DNA of 64,000 nucleotides from Bombyx mori. Its lineage: Eukaryota > Arthropoda > Insecta > Lepidoptera > Bombycidae. The stretch covers positions 9,317,501 through 9,381,500 of the forward strand of contig NC_085121.1 of assembly GCF_030269925.1 (NCBI RefSeq). Direction: 5' to 3'. Shown piece after piece: positions 33,001 through 48,000 of the stretch. Numbering within the stretch: the first letter of the stretch is position 1; every line of letters begins with the position of its first letter. The notes under the pieces are model-generated. The model saw nothing but the letters and a program-made list of their open reading frames with translations, ran no database searches and was not told where the DNA came from. The translations under genes and the position numbers were made by a program.

Positions 33001-36000
33001 ATAGAGAAGTAATCGCGTAACGTTTCTTCTAGCATCAATGGACTGAATATATTTATGTAAAATAGTTGCAATCTCATTGGCGCCACGCTTGCCATTACTT
33101 TCATCCCAGTAGTAACAAAAAACATCCCAGTAGTAACTTTCATAAACACAAAAATTACATACGGCTAGTTTCCTACTACGAGCATAATACAAAAGCATAG
33201 ATTGTGCAAAAGGCGTGTTGAGTACTTTTTCCGAAACTAGCATATGAGATGACGGATCATCTCGGTGTATATTTTTGTGGGCTCTAAAACGGGTGTAGCT
33301 TTCTTCTTTTTCTATTTCATGTTATTACTTTTCACTTTAGTTTTTCAGGATTTTTCATTTTTTTCGTACATGAAATGCGATGTTGAAATTATCTTGGAAT
33401 ATTTTACGAAAAATTCTCTCGCTTACAATATCCATGCCTAATTTCTAATTTCTTCAGAAAGGTAAACTTTGCTCGAATCTTGACGATAGTAATGCGAAGG
33501 TACCGCTGGTATTTTTTTATTTTTAGTGCTCAGATCAAGATCTCACAGCATAGCTGGTGTTAAGTAGTAACTGAAGCCCATAGACATCTACAACGTAAAT
33601 GCCACCACCCACCTTGAGATATGAGTTCTAAGTTTTCAGTATAGTTACAACGGCTGCCCCACCCTTCAAACCGAAACCCATTACTGCTTCATGGCAAAAA
33701 TCACGGCAGGGTGATGGTACCTACCCGTGCAGACTCACAAGATGTATCAGCGTAACTTTAACTAGTAGGTGAACTCACGGGACTCAAACCTGACGATGTT
33801 GCTAACACTGGCCCTAGCAAGAGCAGTGCTTCGCAGAATCTACCACCGGATCGGAAACGCGACCCACTGAGAAAATCCGGCGAGAAACTCAGTGGGCTGT
33901 GTCTGTGGGTTAATTTACTCGCCGAACCCTTCGTCGCAAGCGACGGGTTCGACGACAACGATGACCGAGCAAGTCAATCGTGAACATTTGTTAAGTACGT
34001 ATTTCATTCCAAAAATTGGTACCCGCCTGCGAGATTCGAACACCAATGCATCCCTACATACGAATGCACCGGACGCCTTATCCTTTAGGCCACGACGACT
34101 TTGTAAGCTTTTGATAAATCTTTTTACGGAATCTATAGTCATTTCTTTGGTATTATTTGGTGGTTCACATCTCCCTCATGGGAACAAAATGCAAAATAAT
34201 GTGACAAACGACTTTACTAAGCGACGCCCAGCTTACGAATGTCACCTTTTACCAGCCCGCCAAAACGTGGTACGCGACTAGTTGCGCATACCCACGCGAC
34301 GTATTTAAACTCGCGCAGTTCCTTAGCGACAAAAAAATATATTTTGTTTACGGGTACACATAACTAAGCGCCAAAAGTAACCATTGAAATTAATCAAGTA
34401 AAATTATCTAGGCGACGTAGTTATTAGAAATGTTGTCATGTACAAATATTTACGGATGGAAAGGGGTATTATGTTAAACAAGTAAAACTATCTAAGATTC
34501 AATATTATTCCATTTTGTTTCAAGTTAAATTGTATAACTTTACCAATTACGACTACTTTGTATAGGTAAAATCTACTAAGTGGTTTGAAAGAAAAATTTC
34601 ATAACAAGTAAAAATAAATAAATACAAACAAATGAAAATTTAAAAACATGAATAACTGACTAAGTAAATAATACCTTATTATTAAAATGTCCTAACTGCA
34701 GGATGTCTCTAAAATAACTTTTTTTTTGTCGTTTGGTAGGAAAAAACTCTGCATTTTTATGAAAATCACACCATATCTAAGCGACATAAAACACGTCACA
34801 GAGTGATGAAACCTATACTAAACGACGCAGAAAAATCAGACGATTCCAATGGTGTATCTAACTCATTTTGCCTACTTTTGTCGCTTAGTCAGGATTGCCT
34901 TTCAAGCGTCGATATGTAAGTATGTTTATCGTTGGACTGACCAGATCAGCACTACCCTCGACACCACAACTTACGATGCTCTATACTCGGCGGCAGATAG
35001 AGGCAAATGGCGTGGAATGGTCCGTAATAAACTCTTGTTGCGAGGAGGTGGTCACGACCCTCAGTGTTGAGGAAACCGAAGCAAGAAGAAGGAATCTTAA
35101 ATTGACTGTGCGTGATTTGTTCCTAGTTGTTATTTTTATTATGAATAGTAAAACTTTTTTGATGGATAGGTTAGATTACAGGAAATAAATTTTTAGTGAA
35201 TATTTTAATTAGCAAAGTTTTTATTTAAATTATTTTGATATTTTTTTACTAGTACTGAAACTAGCGACATCTTGTAGCGAATGCCCCTAAACTTATATGT
35301 TTTTAAAGTTAAGGCATTTGATTATTGCATAACTAAATACAGAAATTAAAAAAAACAATAAATTATACACGTCTTTATTTGTTATAGACAAATTGATTAA
35401 ATGTTATTAATTTGTGGTTGAAAATTTACAAAATCCTTTATTAAAAATAAAATAGCATATAAGCATTCTTTAACCCTTCAAACAGAATTTATGCCAATTT
35501 AATATTATTTTTTTGCATTTATTTTTTGCGTTTTTTGCACATATTTTTTGCGTTTAGCATTTGATTTGACCGACGTACAGTTAATTGAGTTGGTAAAACG
35601 ATATCCTGTTCTATATGACATGAATTTAGCTATATACAGGGATCATATAATGAGAAATAATGCATGGGAAGAAATTCGTCGTCGTTTAAGTATCATATAT
35701 GTACCCAAAATTTTCGTCAAATCTTCTTCTGATTCATTATATTTTATTAAATCCATAGTACATAACCATACACTTCCACTGCTGTTAGCTAACTGTTTTC
35801 AGAAATTGCTACTATATCGTGGCGTCGCGTATTGGTAATGTGCACGGTGCATATCGGATGTCGACACGTTGCGTCACGTCGCGTTTTATAATGTGTTTCC
35901 GCCATAACTAATTTATGTGTATTATCTATGGTTGTTAATACAATTTTTAATAGCTCCACTTTATGGAGGGACGGTAAGGCGAACCGTCTCATATGGGAGA

Positions 36001-39000
36001 AGCTTGAAAAAGTGTCCCACTTTCAGCTCTAAATAATAGTTCAAAAATCCTCCAGAATGACACTAGCATAGGAACAGGGTATAATATGAATTGATCAGTT
36101 GTTAGCTGATTCAAGTAGGCTGAGTTAGGAAATTTAATATATTTACAAATGTTCACGATTGACTTCCACGGTGAAGGAATAACATCGTGTAATAAAAATG
36201 AAACTCGCAAAATTATAATTTGCGTAATTACTGGTAGTAAGGACCTCTTGTGAGTCCGCACGGGTAGGTACCACCACCCCCCCTATTTCTGCCGTGAAGC
36301 AGTAATGCGTTTCAGTTTGAAGGGTGAGGCCCGTGGGGCAGCCGTTATAACAATACTGAGACCTTAGAACTTATATCTCAAGGTGAGTGGCGCATTTACG
36401 TTGTAGATGTCTATGGGCTACAGTAACCACTTAAAACCAGGTGGGCTGTGAGCTCGTCCACCCATCAAAGCAATAAAAATATATAGATATATATCAAATA
36501 TTATAAATCAATTCTCTAATCTTGCTGATGAAAAAATTAGAAATATACAAAGCAGTACCTACGTAAGTAATATATTAGAATCTGGTGGTAGCACTAATTC
36601 AAATTGTGCTCTAAGTGTTGACAGCTTTTGGGATGCTATCGGAAAAATGCGGAATTCCAGTGGGCACTTAAAATACGTAAATATTGCAAATTTCGCAAAG
36701 GTACTGCTATGTTTACCAATGTTTAATGCTATGTGCGAAAGATTATTCTCTCAAATAAATTTAATTAAAACGAAAACACGCAACAGATTTATAAACAAAC
36801 ATGTAGTGTCTATCTTGCATGTTAAACAAGGTATTGGTGTGCATGAAGATGACTTGCATTTAAACCAACTAAAGATATGTTAAGTAGACTGAATAACATA
36901 TATAGAGATGAAGAAGGTGAAAAATATGACGCTAATTGCAATGTTTAATTTTAATTTAATAAAAATATAGCTTATATTATACATTTCTCACATAAACACA
37001 TATTATTATGTAACTAATACTCAAAAACCATTAATATATTATACTTCAAATATTGTTCATTTTAGAGTAATTTTGCACATTGTTAGAAAATAAAGCTGCA
37101 TAGCACAACATCCCCTTTAAGTTCCCGGCAACAACTCCTGTATTTTTACTATTCTTGGTTTGTTAAAACGGTTAATAAAGTTGGCATTAATTAGGCATTA
37201 TTTACTACAGATTTTGGCAGGATTTGGCAGGTTTTCAACTAAATTATGGCATGATCTATAGTTTTGAGATGGTCACACTGCCTACCTACCAGAACACTCA
37301 TATATTAAGTGTATAATCTATGTACTATGCCTTACAGGCTTACACCATAGATTATACACTTAATATATTTAAGAGCTTACACCGTAAAGTGATTGTAATC
37401 AAAGGATCGGATTTTGAGTTAATGTGATAAATTACTTCTATTTGCTGTCAAGTCTAATTCATATAATTTTAATCAAGTGTTCATGACATTCAAAAGTATC
37501 ATTTCAGCACACAAAATACAAAAATAACGTCGAAACGGTAAGTAGGACTTAAAATAGGCGTTTCCTTGATTATCTATCTGTCGTCGTTTGTTACAAACTT
37601 TAAAAATACTGTCTTCATATTTGAACAGGTATATTTCTATAAATCAAGGGTTTTATTTTTTTGCATTTAATGAAAGTAAATTTTATGGAAAGCTTAGTTG
37701 TATGTTTATGGAAAAATTAATTTTTGATATTAATTTAGTGAAAAATGGGCAGCCTTAGTTTACTTCTTTACCAGTGTCATAATATATGTGTGTGTATGTA
37801 TTGAAATGCTAGTTTAAAGAAGTTAAATTTCAACTATACAAACAAATATTTCTAATTTATAATTGTGAACATTTACACCAGTGATAATTATATTAAATTG
37901 ATCACTCCAAAATCTATTATACTATTTTGATGTTCATTTTGATGGAATTATTGATTAAAGTGAGTTGGATTTGGATAAAGGTACAGTGGCGGTACTTTTA
38001 AGTTTAAATAAATACAGCATTATTATTTTTTAGGGTTCCATAGCTGATTTAGTGAATGTTGTGCTACTGCTCTATAATTGGTTTGGAGTGGCAATATCCT
38101 CATCTCTTTTTACACCAATCACCACTATTCTTATTTAAATAGAGTTTGTTCCAAGGTTATATTCCTGTTTCACAACATTTATGTATTCTATATTGAGGGG
38201 TTCAATTTAAACTCCAATCTTCTAATTTATTTTTTGTAAATGTTGAGCTTATCCACCAGTTCTTAAGAAATGTATAAAAATAGAGGTCTTTGGCTTTCTT
38301 AGTATGTCTATAAGTTATAGTCATTTATTACTCATAAATTTAGCAGGATATGTTAGTACTTTTACTGAAAACAAACATAGTTTTTTGAATAGGAATTTTT
38401 TTTTGTTCCTCTTTACTCTTCGGGAATAGTGTGTAGTCAAAGTTTTAATAGTGTCATTGTATTTGAAGTTGTAAGACTAACATTAGAACTACTAATAGTG
38501 ACATTGTGTTTTATTACTTAAATTTAATACAATGATGAAACAAGGTAACTTGTGTGGGGTTATAAAACATCGAGTGTGAAGCAACAAAAGTGTTTTCAGT
38601 TTTCAGTCTGACTTCCTATAGTCCCAACACGTGAGTTACTTTTCTGTTGCTGGTCAGAATGTACCTTTTTTATTAATTTTTATTGTCATTGTAGGCAAGA
38701 TAAGTATGCCACCACCTGATATTGAATGGTTAGCATTGCTCAGGTCATGCCAGAACAGCCAATCTGCTAGATATTGCTGGGTACTCTGATAATTCAAGTA
38801 TGCATATCTACTACAATATTGAAAGAAACCATGGTTTGGATGTAGAATGTACTAGTATCTTATTATTGCAATATACTGAGTTGTAAGGCAAAGTAGCATT
38901 GCAGGTAGTTCAAGTCAGAAGCATGGAGATTTTGTATCTAAACCAACTTTGATAAGTGTTGTAATCACCAAGAATCATAATATGTGTACTTAGATAAGTG

Positions 39001-42000
39001 GATGTGAATACAGAAGTCAGTTTCATTTTTACCATACTCTGCACCACAGCTGCACATCTTGATGTATTCAAGATCACAAATTACACTAAGAATGGCAAAA
39101 ACAAAAATCCTGACATTTTTCATTTCCTTGTTTTCTGTGTTTTCGAAAATAAAAATTAGTACCTATTCTAATTATTGCAGGGTGTGATTTGATAAAAAAA
39201 TATAACTTGAAATATCTATGAATATCTATCATAGAATAATATGTGTAATCAAAATTATGTAATATGGAAAATATACAGAAAAATAGTTTGTATATTGCGC
39301 TTTTGTTAATGTACTCATGTGTCTTTTATCTGTTTGAAACATAGGCAATAGAGTAGTTGAAATTTCAGGGACGGCTTTTTTTATATATTTTATTATTGCT
39401 TAGATGGGTGGACAAGCTCACGGCCCACTTGATGTTAAGTGGTTACCGGAGCCCATAAACGTCTACAACGTAAATGCCGCCACCCACCTTGAGACATGAG
39501 TTCTAAGGTCTCAGTATAGATAGTTACGGCTATTCTCATATCATCAACGGACTTCTAATAGGTAGCGCGTGAGTATTCGCGTATTTCAGATTTCATATTA
39601 AAAAAAGTAGAATTGCGTGCGAATTATTATTACATTATTTCAAGGTTCACATTATTTGTTTCAAGTTAATTTGGGTAGGTAGAATTATGAGAGCAATCGC
39701 CACAAAGTTCTTTTAAATTCGTTAATTTCAGCCAAAGTTATAAATGTATTATGAATTCGAAAAAAAAAAATAGTTATAGTAATTAATCTTCAATGTTTTC
39801 CCACAGTGAGTAATCCGTGTGAACTTATCGGCATTGTATTTCTTGGTGAATGTTCTGTTCTATGTAACTCACACGCGTGCACGTCGTAGGTATGTTGCGA
39901 AACATTAACGTATCCGTAGTCCGGTCATCTTAAAAGAGCCTTGCTTTGTGTGAAATGCCGTTGCCTTATAAAGTTCCTTAACACTGTTTGATGGTAGCAG
40001 ACATTGAACTAATGCTAATCGTCAAGGATAAATAGGTACTCAGTTTTAGTTACAATGAAAACTAAGTCGTTGTTCACCCAGTGGAACATTTTAAAACTAG
40101 ATACCTATTTATTTCAATAACTATTCGTAACTCTATTCACACAATATCAAATAATTGCAAAATAATAAACATTAAATAAAAAAACCTTTAAATTTTCTAC
40201 AGTTCTTTAGTATTATGCTTTGAAATTTGTCACAGGCATCATGAAGAATAGAAGTTTGGCCGGTAATTGTGGCATTGGCGTTTTTGTTATTGCCCTTGTC
40301 ACAGTCGCCTTGGCTTTCGGCACACCGAGTTGGTTGGTTAGCGACTCTAGAATAAGGAGTGCAAGATTGGACAGGTAATTAAATTATGCTATATTACTTA
40401 AAATAAAATAGAATACTTCATAGATTTCGTATTTTTATAATTAGTACCTATTTGAATTAATGTTTTATGATGTCGCATCGAATGTTTTGCAGGCTTGGAT
40501 TATGGAACTACTGCTTCAGATCACTGCCAGATCCATTAGATCAGCACCAGAGACGGTTTTTCGTGGGTTGTCGTTGGGTCTATGACCCGTTTACTACAGG
40601 GTATGATAAGATTCGAGGCTATTTGTTACCAGGTGATTATATTAGCGATAATAAAATGTTATATTTCGGAGGGCTGTGCAATCCATCAGCTTTCATGTTA
40701 ATTTCATCAAATTTTGTTAATGCTGGTTTGGAAATGCTTGTTTAGTAATACTACCGTCTTAGTTTTCTGTTCTGATTATGATTGCAACACAATTTTTGGT
40801 TTGTCAAAAAAGATAATATTTAAATAGTTATGATACTATTACTATATTGCTTGTAATTTGACTAACAGTTCTTTTTGTGGTCTTTATTTGAACTTAAAGA
40901 ACCTATTTCTTGATTTTATTTAAGGATTTATGATAGCAACTCAATTCTTCTTCACACTGTGCCTCCTCGGAGTGTTAATAAGTACCATATTGGTATTGAT
41001 ATTCTTTCTTTGCTGTGGACCCGACCAAAGCAGATTCATCTTATTGATCAAAAGCATTGGATTCATTATGTTGGGAGCTGGTAAGTAAATGGATAAAAAT
41101 TATGATATATATAATAATTATGTTCTCAACTAAATCAGAAATTCTGGAAAACTTGCTATAAAAAACTTCATATCTACTTTCATCGGAAATTACTTTGAAA
41201 GAAGTAAATATCAAATTCAAATTCAATACATTGGGTAATACGCGAATTAAAATAAAACGAAAAAAAAAAAAAAAAATTACTATATCTTGAAAATCTATAT
41301 AAAATGCTAATTCTTTCAATGAACTTTATTGTTCATGAACTGAAAATGATTTATCTCCGCAGGAATAAGTGGTGCAATTGCTGTTATAGTATTTGCATGT
41401 TTGGGTAACACCGATGGGTGGATGCCAGATCATCCCAACAACTATTTAGGTAACTTTAATTAATAATCATAATTATTTCAATAATAATGTTGTTTAAAAA
41501 GCGAATATGTAGTATAATAATATAGTATAGTAATTATAGTATATGAACAAATGTCGTTATTTCAGGATGGTCATTCGGATTGGGCGTGGTCGGCGCTATA
41601 GCGTGTATTGTTGCTTCCGCTTTGTTTTTGACCGAAGCTAATATCCAACGTAAGAAACGCAATAAACTAAAAGAGTCACAAGCGCGCTTCGAAATGGAAT
41701 ACGAATCAAAGGCTTAACGAACCAAACCGAGCTGATTAAGGTTAATAAGGCTAACAGTCTGTTGAAGCTGTGTTCGCTTTGTTTGTATCTTACTTTGAAA
41801 GCGAAACGAAGTCGCTCTTTTATAACAATTTTTTTCTAAATTATTTAACAAATAATTCACTGGTGGTAGGACCTCTTGGGAGTCCGCCCGGGTAGGTACC
41901 ACCACCCCGCCTATTTCCGCCGTGAAGCAGTAATGCGTTTCGGTTCGAAGGGTGGGGCAGCCGTTGTAACTATACTGAGACCTTAGAACTTATATCTCGA

Positions 42001-45000
42001 GGTGGGTGGCGCACTTACGTGTAGATGTCTATGGGCTCCAGTAACCACTTAACACCAGGTGGGCTGTGAGCTCGTCCACCCATCTAAGCAATAAAAAAAA
42101 ATAAAAAACAAACAAAATGATTTAAATATTGCGTAACATTGGGTGTTTTTACAGAAATGAGATTAAATGTAAAATATTTTCGACGTTCCAGAGAAACGCA
42201 TCGGCTCACACGAAACTGCAGGCCCGCGCTCCAATATATATTAAGTAAGTGCAACATCAGATACCAGTGCATTGAAAAAAGAAAAAAAATAATAGGTTAC
42301 CGTGTAAGTTAAATATTGAAGCACAGATATTTTATATTTACATATTATAATGTGTTCATTTGTGCCAGTTCTATAGAATAGCGGCTACCTACTTACTGAT
42401 CTGTTTTTGACAGTTATTTCTTGAAACTCCAATGCTTTTATTGATAGGTAGGCGATATGATAATATGTATTGTATTTTAAATTCAATTATGTATTTTGTA
42501 AATGTAATAATGGCATTTGAATTTCAACGGTAACTGTAGGTATCATTCCGTTTAATTTAAAATATTTCACAAGTAATTTAAATAACTTAGGTCGTCAGCG
42601 TAAAATCGCTTTAAATCTGTGTACATTAATAATCATACGTTTTTAGATGTTTTTGGATATTTTTAAATGTATACATAAAATAGATGTTACTTTTGTAATA
42701 CTTTTGCACAGGTATTTGCGTTATTTTATCATTTAAATAACTCCCGAAAAAATGAAATTGAGGAAATAATTTCGTATAATCTCATACCTTTAAACGAGCA
42801 ATTCTTGTATATTAATATATATATAATCTGAATCTCGGAAACGGCTCCAACGATTTTCATAAAATTTAGTGTACAGGGGATTTCGGGGGCGATAAATCGA
42901 TCTAGCTACTATTTATTTACAGAAACTGTTGATTTATTCGTGTTTTCAATAATCAACTCTTCCCGACATCTATTGGCGAATAATAATACTATTTTTCTTA
43001 ATTGAAGGCAACTAACCGACTTAAAGACACAACAAGATGGCGTTATCAAAAAAACATCATCTAGTGTCTATTAAATGGGAACCTCCGGGTTAAACCATAA
43101 TTTTTTAATATACTTTTATATTAGTGTTAATAAAATATAAGATAATGCTATTAAAAAAAAAAAATGCACTGTTCGCCACAAATATTTTAATATTATTGGT
43201 AAGTAAGTTTAAAGTGAATCTCTAGAGCTTTTGTATATTGTTATAAATAATTGCTCTTGCAATAAAGTAACGCGAGCTTTAAACATTTAAGCTTTTCACG
43301 ATACGCAATCATTGCATTTAAGTACATGTAATAGTTTATACACAAAAAAAAACTATGTTGTATCTCTAGATATCATGCACTACAAAATATTATTAACCAA
43401 AAATAAATACAGTCAATCTACAGAACATATTGTAAAGCTGTGGTCAGAAGTTCACTATCACTTTACTATCACATGGCAAAAGACTTCAGAAATTCAAACA
43501 ATAACTATAGATTTTTAGTTAATAAATTTTAATGGTGCAAACTCATTGACTGACTAAGACTGTTTGAGCATCCGTCCTTTTTTTCCCTTATTTGTAAACG
43601 CTGAAAGAATATGAATAATATACGTGTTTATATTCAAAATATATTAAAAATAAGTTCGATATTAGTTAGACTACTAGGGGAAACTACATGTTAAATATAG
43701 GTATTTGGTATATATATTTGGTGTTTTTTGTCAAAGTTATAATCTGCTATTATGTATGCTATGGTTCTCGTATAACAGGATTGACTTAATACAATCATAA
43801 GGCTTGTACAAATTTGAACCTGCTTTATCTAAAAATATTGTTATTGTTATTTAATAATTTAAATGACCATTAGCAAATTTGTGTAGATTCTTTCCCCTTT
43901 AAGTGTAACTTCATATTCCATGTATTAGATTTAAGGTTTAGATATCTTACTGGTTAAGGTTGAATCGTTGAAGGGCCAATGAATTATAACTATACACCGT
44001 CCATTAATTTTTAGTATAATTATTAGATATTATTATGATGTTTATATAAAAACGGAACTTTTTTTCTTCATACTGCTGCTAAAGTGGGTATTTCCAGTTT
44101 TTATGTAAAATATATATATCGAATAGGCTTAACACTTACTTTTTTAAAAGAAGAAAACATTTATTAGAACCTTGTTTTACATAATCACAACGTCAATAAA
44201 TAATATAATGAATAATACCTCATGATAAAGATCTGTTAAAAATAACAAAACTCCAGCAAAATAATTTGAGAGACTAACAAAAATATGTGAAAAGGTGTCA
44301 AAGAGTGAAGATCTAACACTACCCATTCTATTTTTGTGGAAACAAAATTTCCCGTAATATTTTTGTTATAAATAATGAACTTATGGTTTTGAAGAATAAA
44401 TAATAAAATTTAGAAAAAAAGCTTTGCTTTATTTTTACTTTAAAAATATTGATTAATTCCTTCTTTTAAAATAAAAACAATTAGATGCCTATAAAATCAA
44501 AGTCAGCTAAATCCAAATCTGTCAAATATTCAGGTAAACTACTAAAATCGGCCTTAAACATGTCGTTACGGATCCTCGCGATCCATCGAAGTACTGCTTG
44601 CTCTTGCTAAGGCCAGTGTTAGCAATACTTCCTGCTTGAGAAGCTGAAATAACTTTGTTCGGGTAGCTACGATATTCTTTATTTTAAAGCAGATTTATAA
44701 AAAATTAAAATATTACTAATATGTAATCTGAATTTTAAATGATAAAACTTCGTTTATATTTGAGTACAGAGTAAAAATAAAATTTTTGAACTGAATTAGC
44801 TTTTTTATTTATTGCTTAGATGGGTGGACGAGCTCACAGCCCACCTGGTGTTAAGTGGTTATTGGAGCCCATAGACATCTACGACGTAAATGCGCCACCC
44901 ATCTTTAGATATAAATTCTAAGGTCTCAGTATAGTTACAACGGCTGCCCCACCCTTCAAACCGAAACGCATAACTGCTACACGGAAGAAATAGGCAGGGC

Positions 45001-48000
45001 GGTGGTACCCACCCGCGCGGACTCACAAGAGGTCCTACCACTAGTAATTACGTAAATTATAATTTTGCGGGTTTCATTTTTATTACACGATGTTATTCCT
45101 TCACCGTGGAAGTCAATCGTGAACATTAAAATTTGTCGAGTGCGTATTTCATTAGAAAAATTGGTACCCGCTTGAGATTTGAACACCGGTGCATCGCTCA
45201 ACACGAATGCACCGGACGTCTTATCCGTTAGGTCACGACGACTTCGAAGGCCACTTGGTATAACATGAAAACACTAAAGCGTGACCAACTAACTAAACAA
45301 GATGGCGCCATAGTTAATCCATTTTATGATATTCAGGCGGTTAGCTGCCTTTGATTTTATAGGCCTCAATTGTACATTAATGGTAAGAAAGCGCGAAGAA
45401 AAATGTTGGGTATTTCATTTTAAGCTGGTTTTACTCGTTAATTGAATTTTTTTATAGGTACCCTTTTCTATCTATGGCTATGTTCCGATATACACTGCGA
45501 GTACCTATTCTCTAGTAGCTTAAGGACTAAGGAGTTATTCCTGCTACGCCCGGACGGGTATGTGAGCTCACGGGCTCAGTCTTAGAGAATTTGCTAACTA
45601 GCACTAGCCCTAGCAAGAGTAGTGTTTCGCAGAATCTACCACCAGATGGGAATCGACCCACAGAAGATTCGGCGAGAAACTTCGTGGGCGGTGTCTGTGG
45701 GTTAGTTTACTCGCCGAGCCCTTCGCCGCAAAGACGGGTTCGACGAGAACGATGACCAATGCTTGGGATCTTTGGGTCGAGCAATGCGACTGTGTCGGTC
45801 TTCGAACTCCGGAAGCAAGAACAAATTTCTATAATCTAATTTTATATGTTATGTTTTATTAAATTTGCTATATAGAAATATCTATAAAACAAAAACATTT
45901 CTTAGATGCTTACTTGTCATATTATTAGTAGAAAATAATTAAATGAATATTGTACCTACTAAAGGCCATGTACACGAACAACCTACGAATCTTTTTATTT
46001 TTAACATCTAATTTTAAAACTTTTTTGCCTTCAAAGACAACAAATACGTTGCTCACCTGAACCTTAGGATATTTTTGATACTCGTTTGAAGAAAGCTATG
46101 TCATGGTGTTTAAAAAACACTATGAAGTGGAAGTTCCAGACCAGAAGAAGTTCAAAATCAGATGGTACGTAGCAAAAACGGAATCTCTAGAAACTGATTG
46201 TGAAGCAGCACAGTTTCAGGTTCCTGAGACTATTAATAATTATCTGTTCCAGTTGTGGGTAGTGTGATTAACTGATTACATACAATAGAGATGATATGGC
46301 CATCTTTAAAAAAAATTTTAGTAGCCGGCGCCGCGGCGAGTGCGTAGATTCTGCGGGAGGAGCCTTTTGTACAAAACTCAAAGAACCGAAGTCCCTCCAT
46401 CCAGAGCTAGAAGATTCGAGTGATATGTGAGATCGTGATAATAGACAATCCAAACGGGCCTCTTCTATCTAAAGTCAAATTACATAATTAATAAGGGAAC
46501 ACCACTCGAAATATCGACCCTAAAACGATTGCCGTAGAAGACTGTAGAAAAGTTCTTCGGGGATTCCGCAAGATGGTAATTTAGACGAAGTGTTTTATTC
46601 GTTACCTTGTTGCGGTCGGTTTTCGCGATATAAGACCCACACTAGATAAGCTTGTCTTGGGATCAACTTCGTCGGGCTGTGTGAGCTAGGTAACCGAGAT
46701 AGCGGTCGTTGGATCTTCCGGCTCATTTCGAAAAGTTGGCTTGATCAGTGCGATCCGAGGGTAACGCACCGTGTGTTCTCCAATAAATAGATTTTTATTT
46801 ATTGCATAGACGAGTGTACCAGCTCATGATTCATGGCCTAAATATGATCTAAGGATCACAATGTGAATGCCAACATCCATCTTGAGACTTGATTCTATCT
46901 GATCTAGTTTAATGGCTATCTCATCCTTCAAACCGGAACGCATTACTACTTCGTGGCACAAAAAGGCAGGATGCTAATAATGCATGATGATTTCATAATT
47001 ACACAAATTAAATATTTTGCGTGTTCAATTTCGATTTGTACACTATTATTTTTTATTAGTTATAGTAATATTTAAGGGTTAAGTTCATATTTCATTAGAA
47101 TAAAATATAATAGTCTATAGGAAACAAAATCACTTGTACTGAAACTGAACTAAAAAGCTTGTAAGCTATAACTTGTAAAAAGTGTGGGGGTCATACATGT
47201 ACGTAGCCCAAACAAGAACTTTGCTCAAAAAACTAATGTTTTCGGATATATGAAATTGCTGACCCTGAAGATTTTTGGTTACGATAATGGGAAAAATTTT
47301 TGAATTATTGTATTGTCATCGGTCCTTGATATGTGTGCTAAAGTGAAGAACTTTTACAAATATAGCATGAACTATATTCCCTTTGCCTGTCCAAGTGCAA
47401 AAAACAAAACAACAACAAAAGTAAGTAGGTAGGTACCTACATAATCAAACTCCTTAGAAGTTCAAATTCATTAATTAACATCCAACATGCAATAATATTA
47501 ACAGTACACACATTTATGAAAGAGAGTTGTATTTGATAAACAATAATTCAAGTATTTTATTAAACTATACTCGATTGGTGGCTGTAAATATGACTGCTGA
47601 TAATGAATATCCTAAAGCATCAAGTAAGTAGTATTAATTTCCGTTGTCACGCCCTTAGTTCTTTTATTTACAGACGTTAATTTACTGTATTTTAAGTTTA
47701 AATCACTTACTGTAGTTTCTTTTTGTTATTCCTGCTATTAGGAGCTATGTATAAGACGTTAAGTACATAGTTTGTCAAGTACAAAGATATTTAATTATTC
47801 CCGGATCGATATTTGCGAAGGCTAAATGAAATATAGTACAAGTAATTCTATAGAGGTCTAATAAATCTATTAAATTTTAAAATATTTAAGTTGATTAAAT
47901 CGTATGTCTAGGACTTGTGAAAACCCATTAAAATGTTTCATAATTGAAGTATAAAATTTGTTACAGATGCTACGCTCATTGGAGCCAGTATCACCTATGT

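Larger units (their letters stand above)
31502..34911 (-). mobile_element. 3.4-kb DDE DNA transposon with 33-bp inverted repeats and ATAT target duplication
   Basis: Both ends read CGACGCTTGAAAGGCAA inward, matching for about 33 bp with few differences. Each is flanked by ATAT (31498-31501 and 34912-34915), a probable 4-bp target duplication. The arms carry repeated GTAAAATTATCTAAG and CTAAGCGAC-like motifs. A broken minus-strand transposase lies at 32424-33310. A Bm1 SINE (33511-34102), itself interrupted by LINE sequence (33743-33965), is inserted near the right end. The element lies in the kinase intron. Superfamily not certain. Confidence 0.82.

Noticed and set aside
45160..45244. A possible tRNA gene
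   Set aside because: The A- and B-box-like sequence is the head of a Bm1 SINE; it does not fold as a full tRNA by eye and occurs in several SINE copies.
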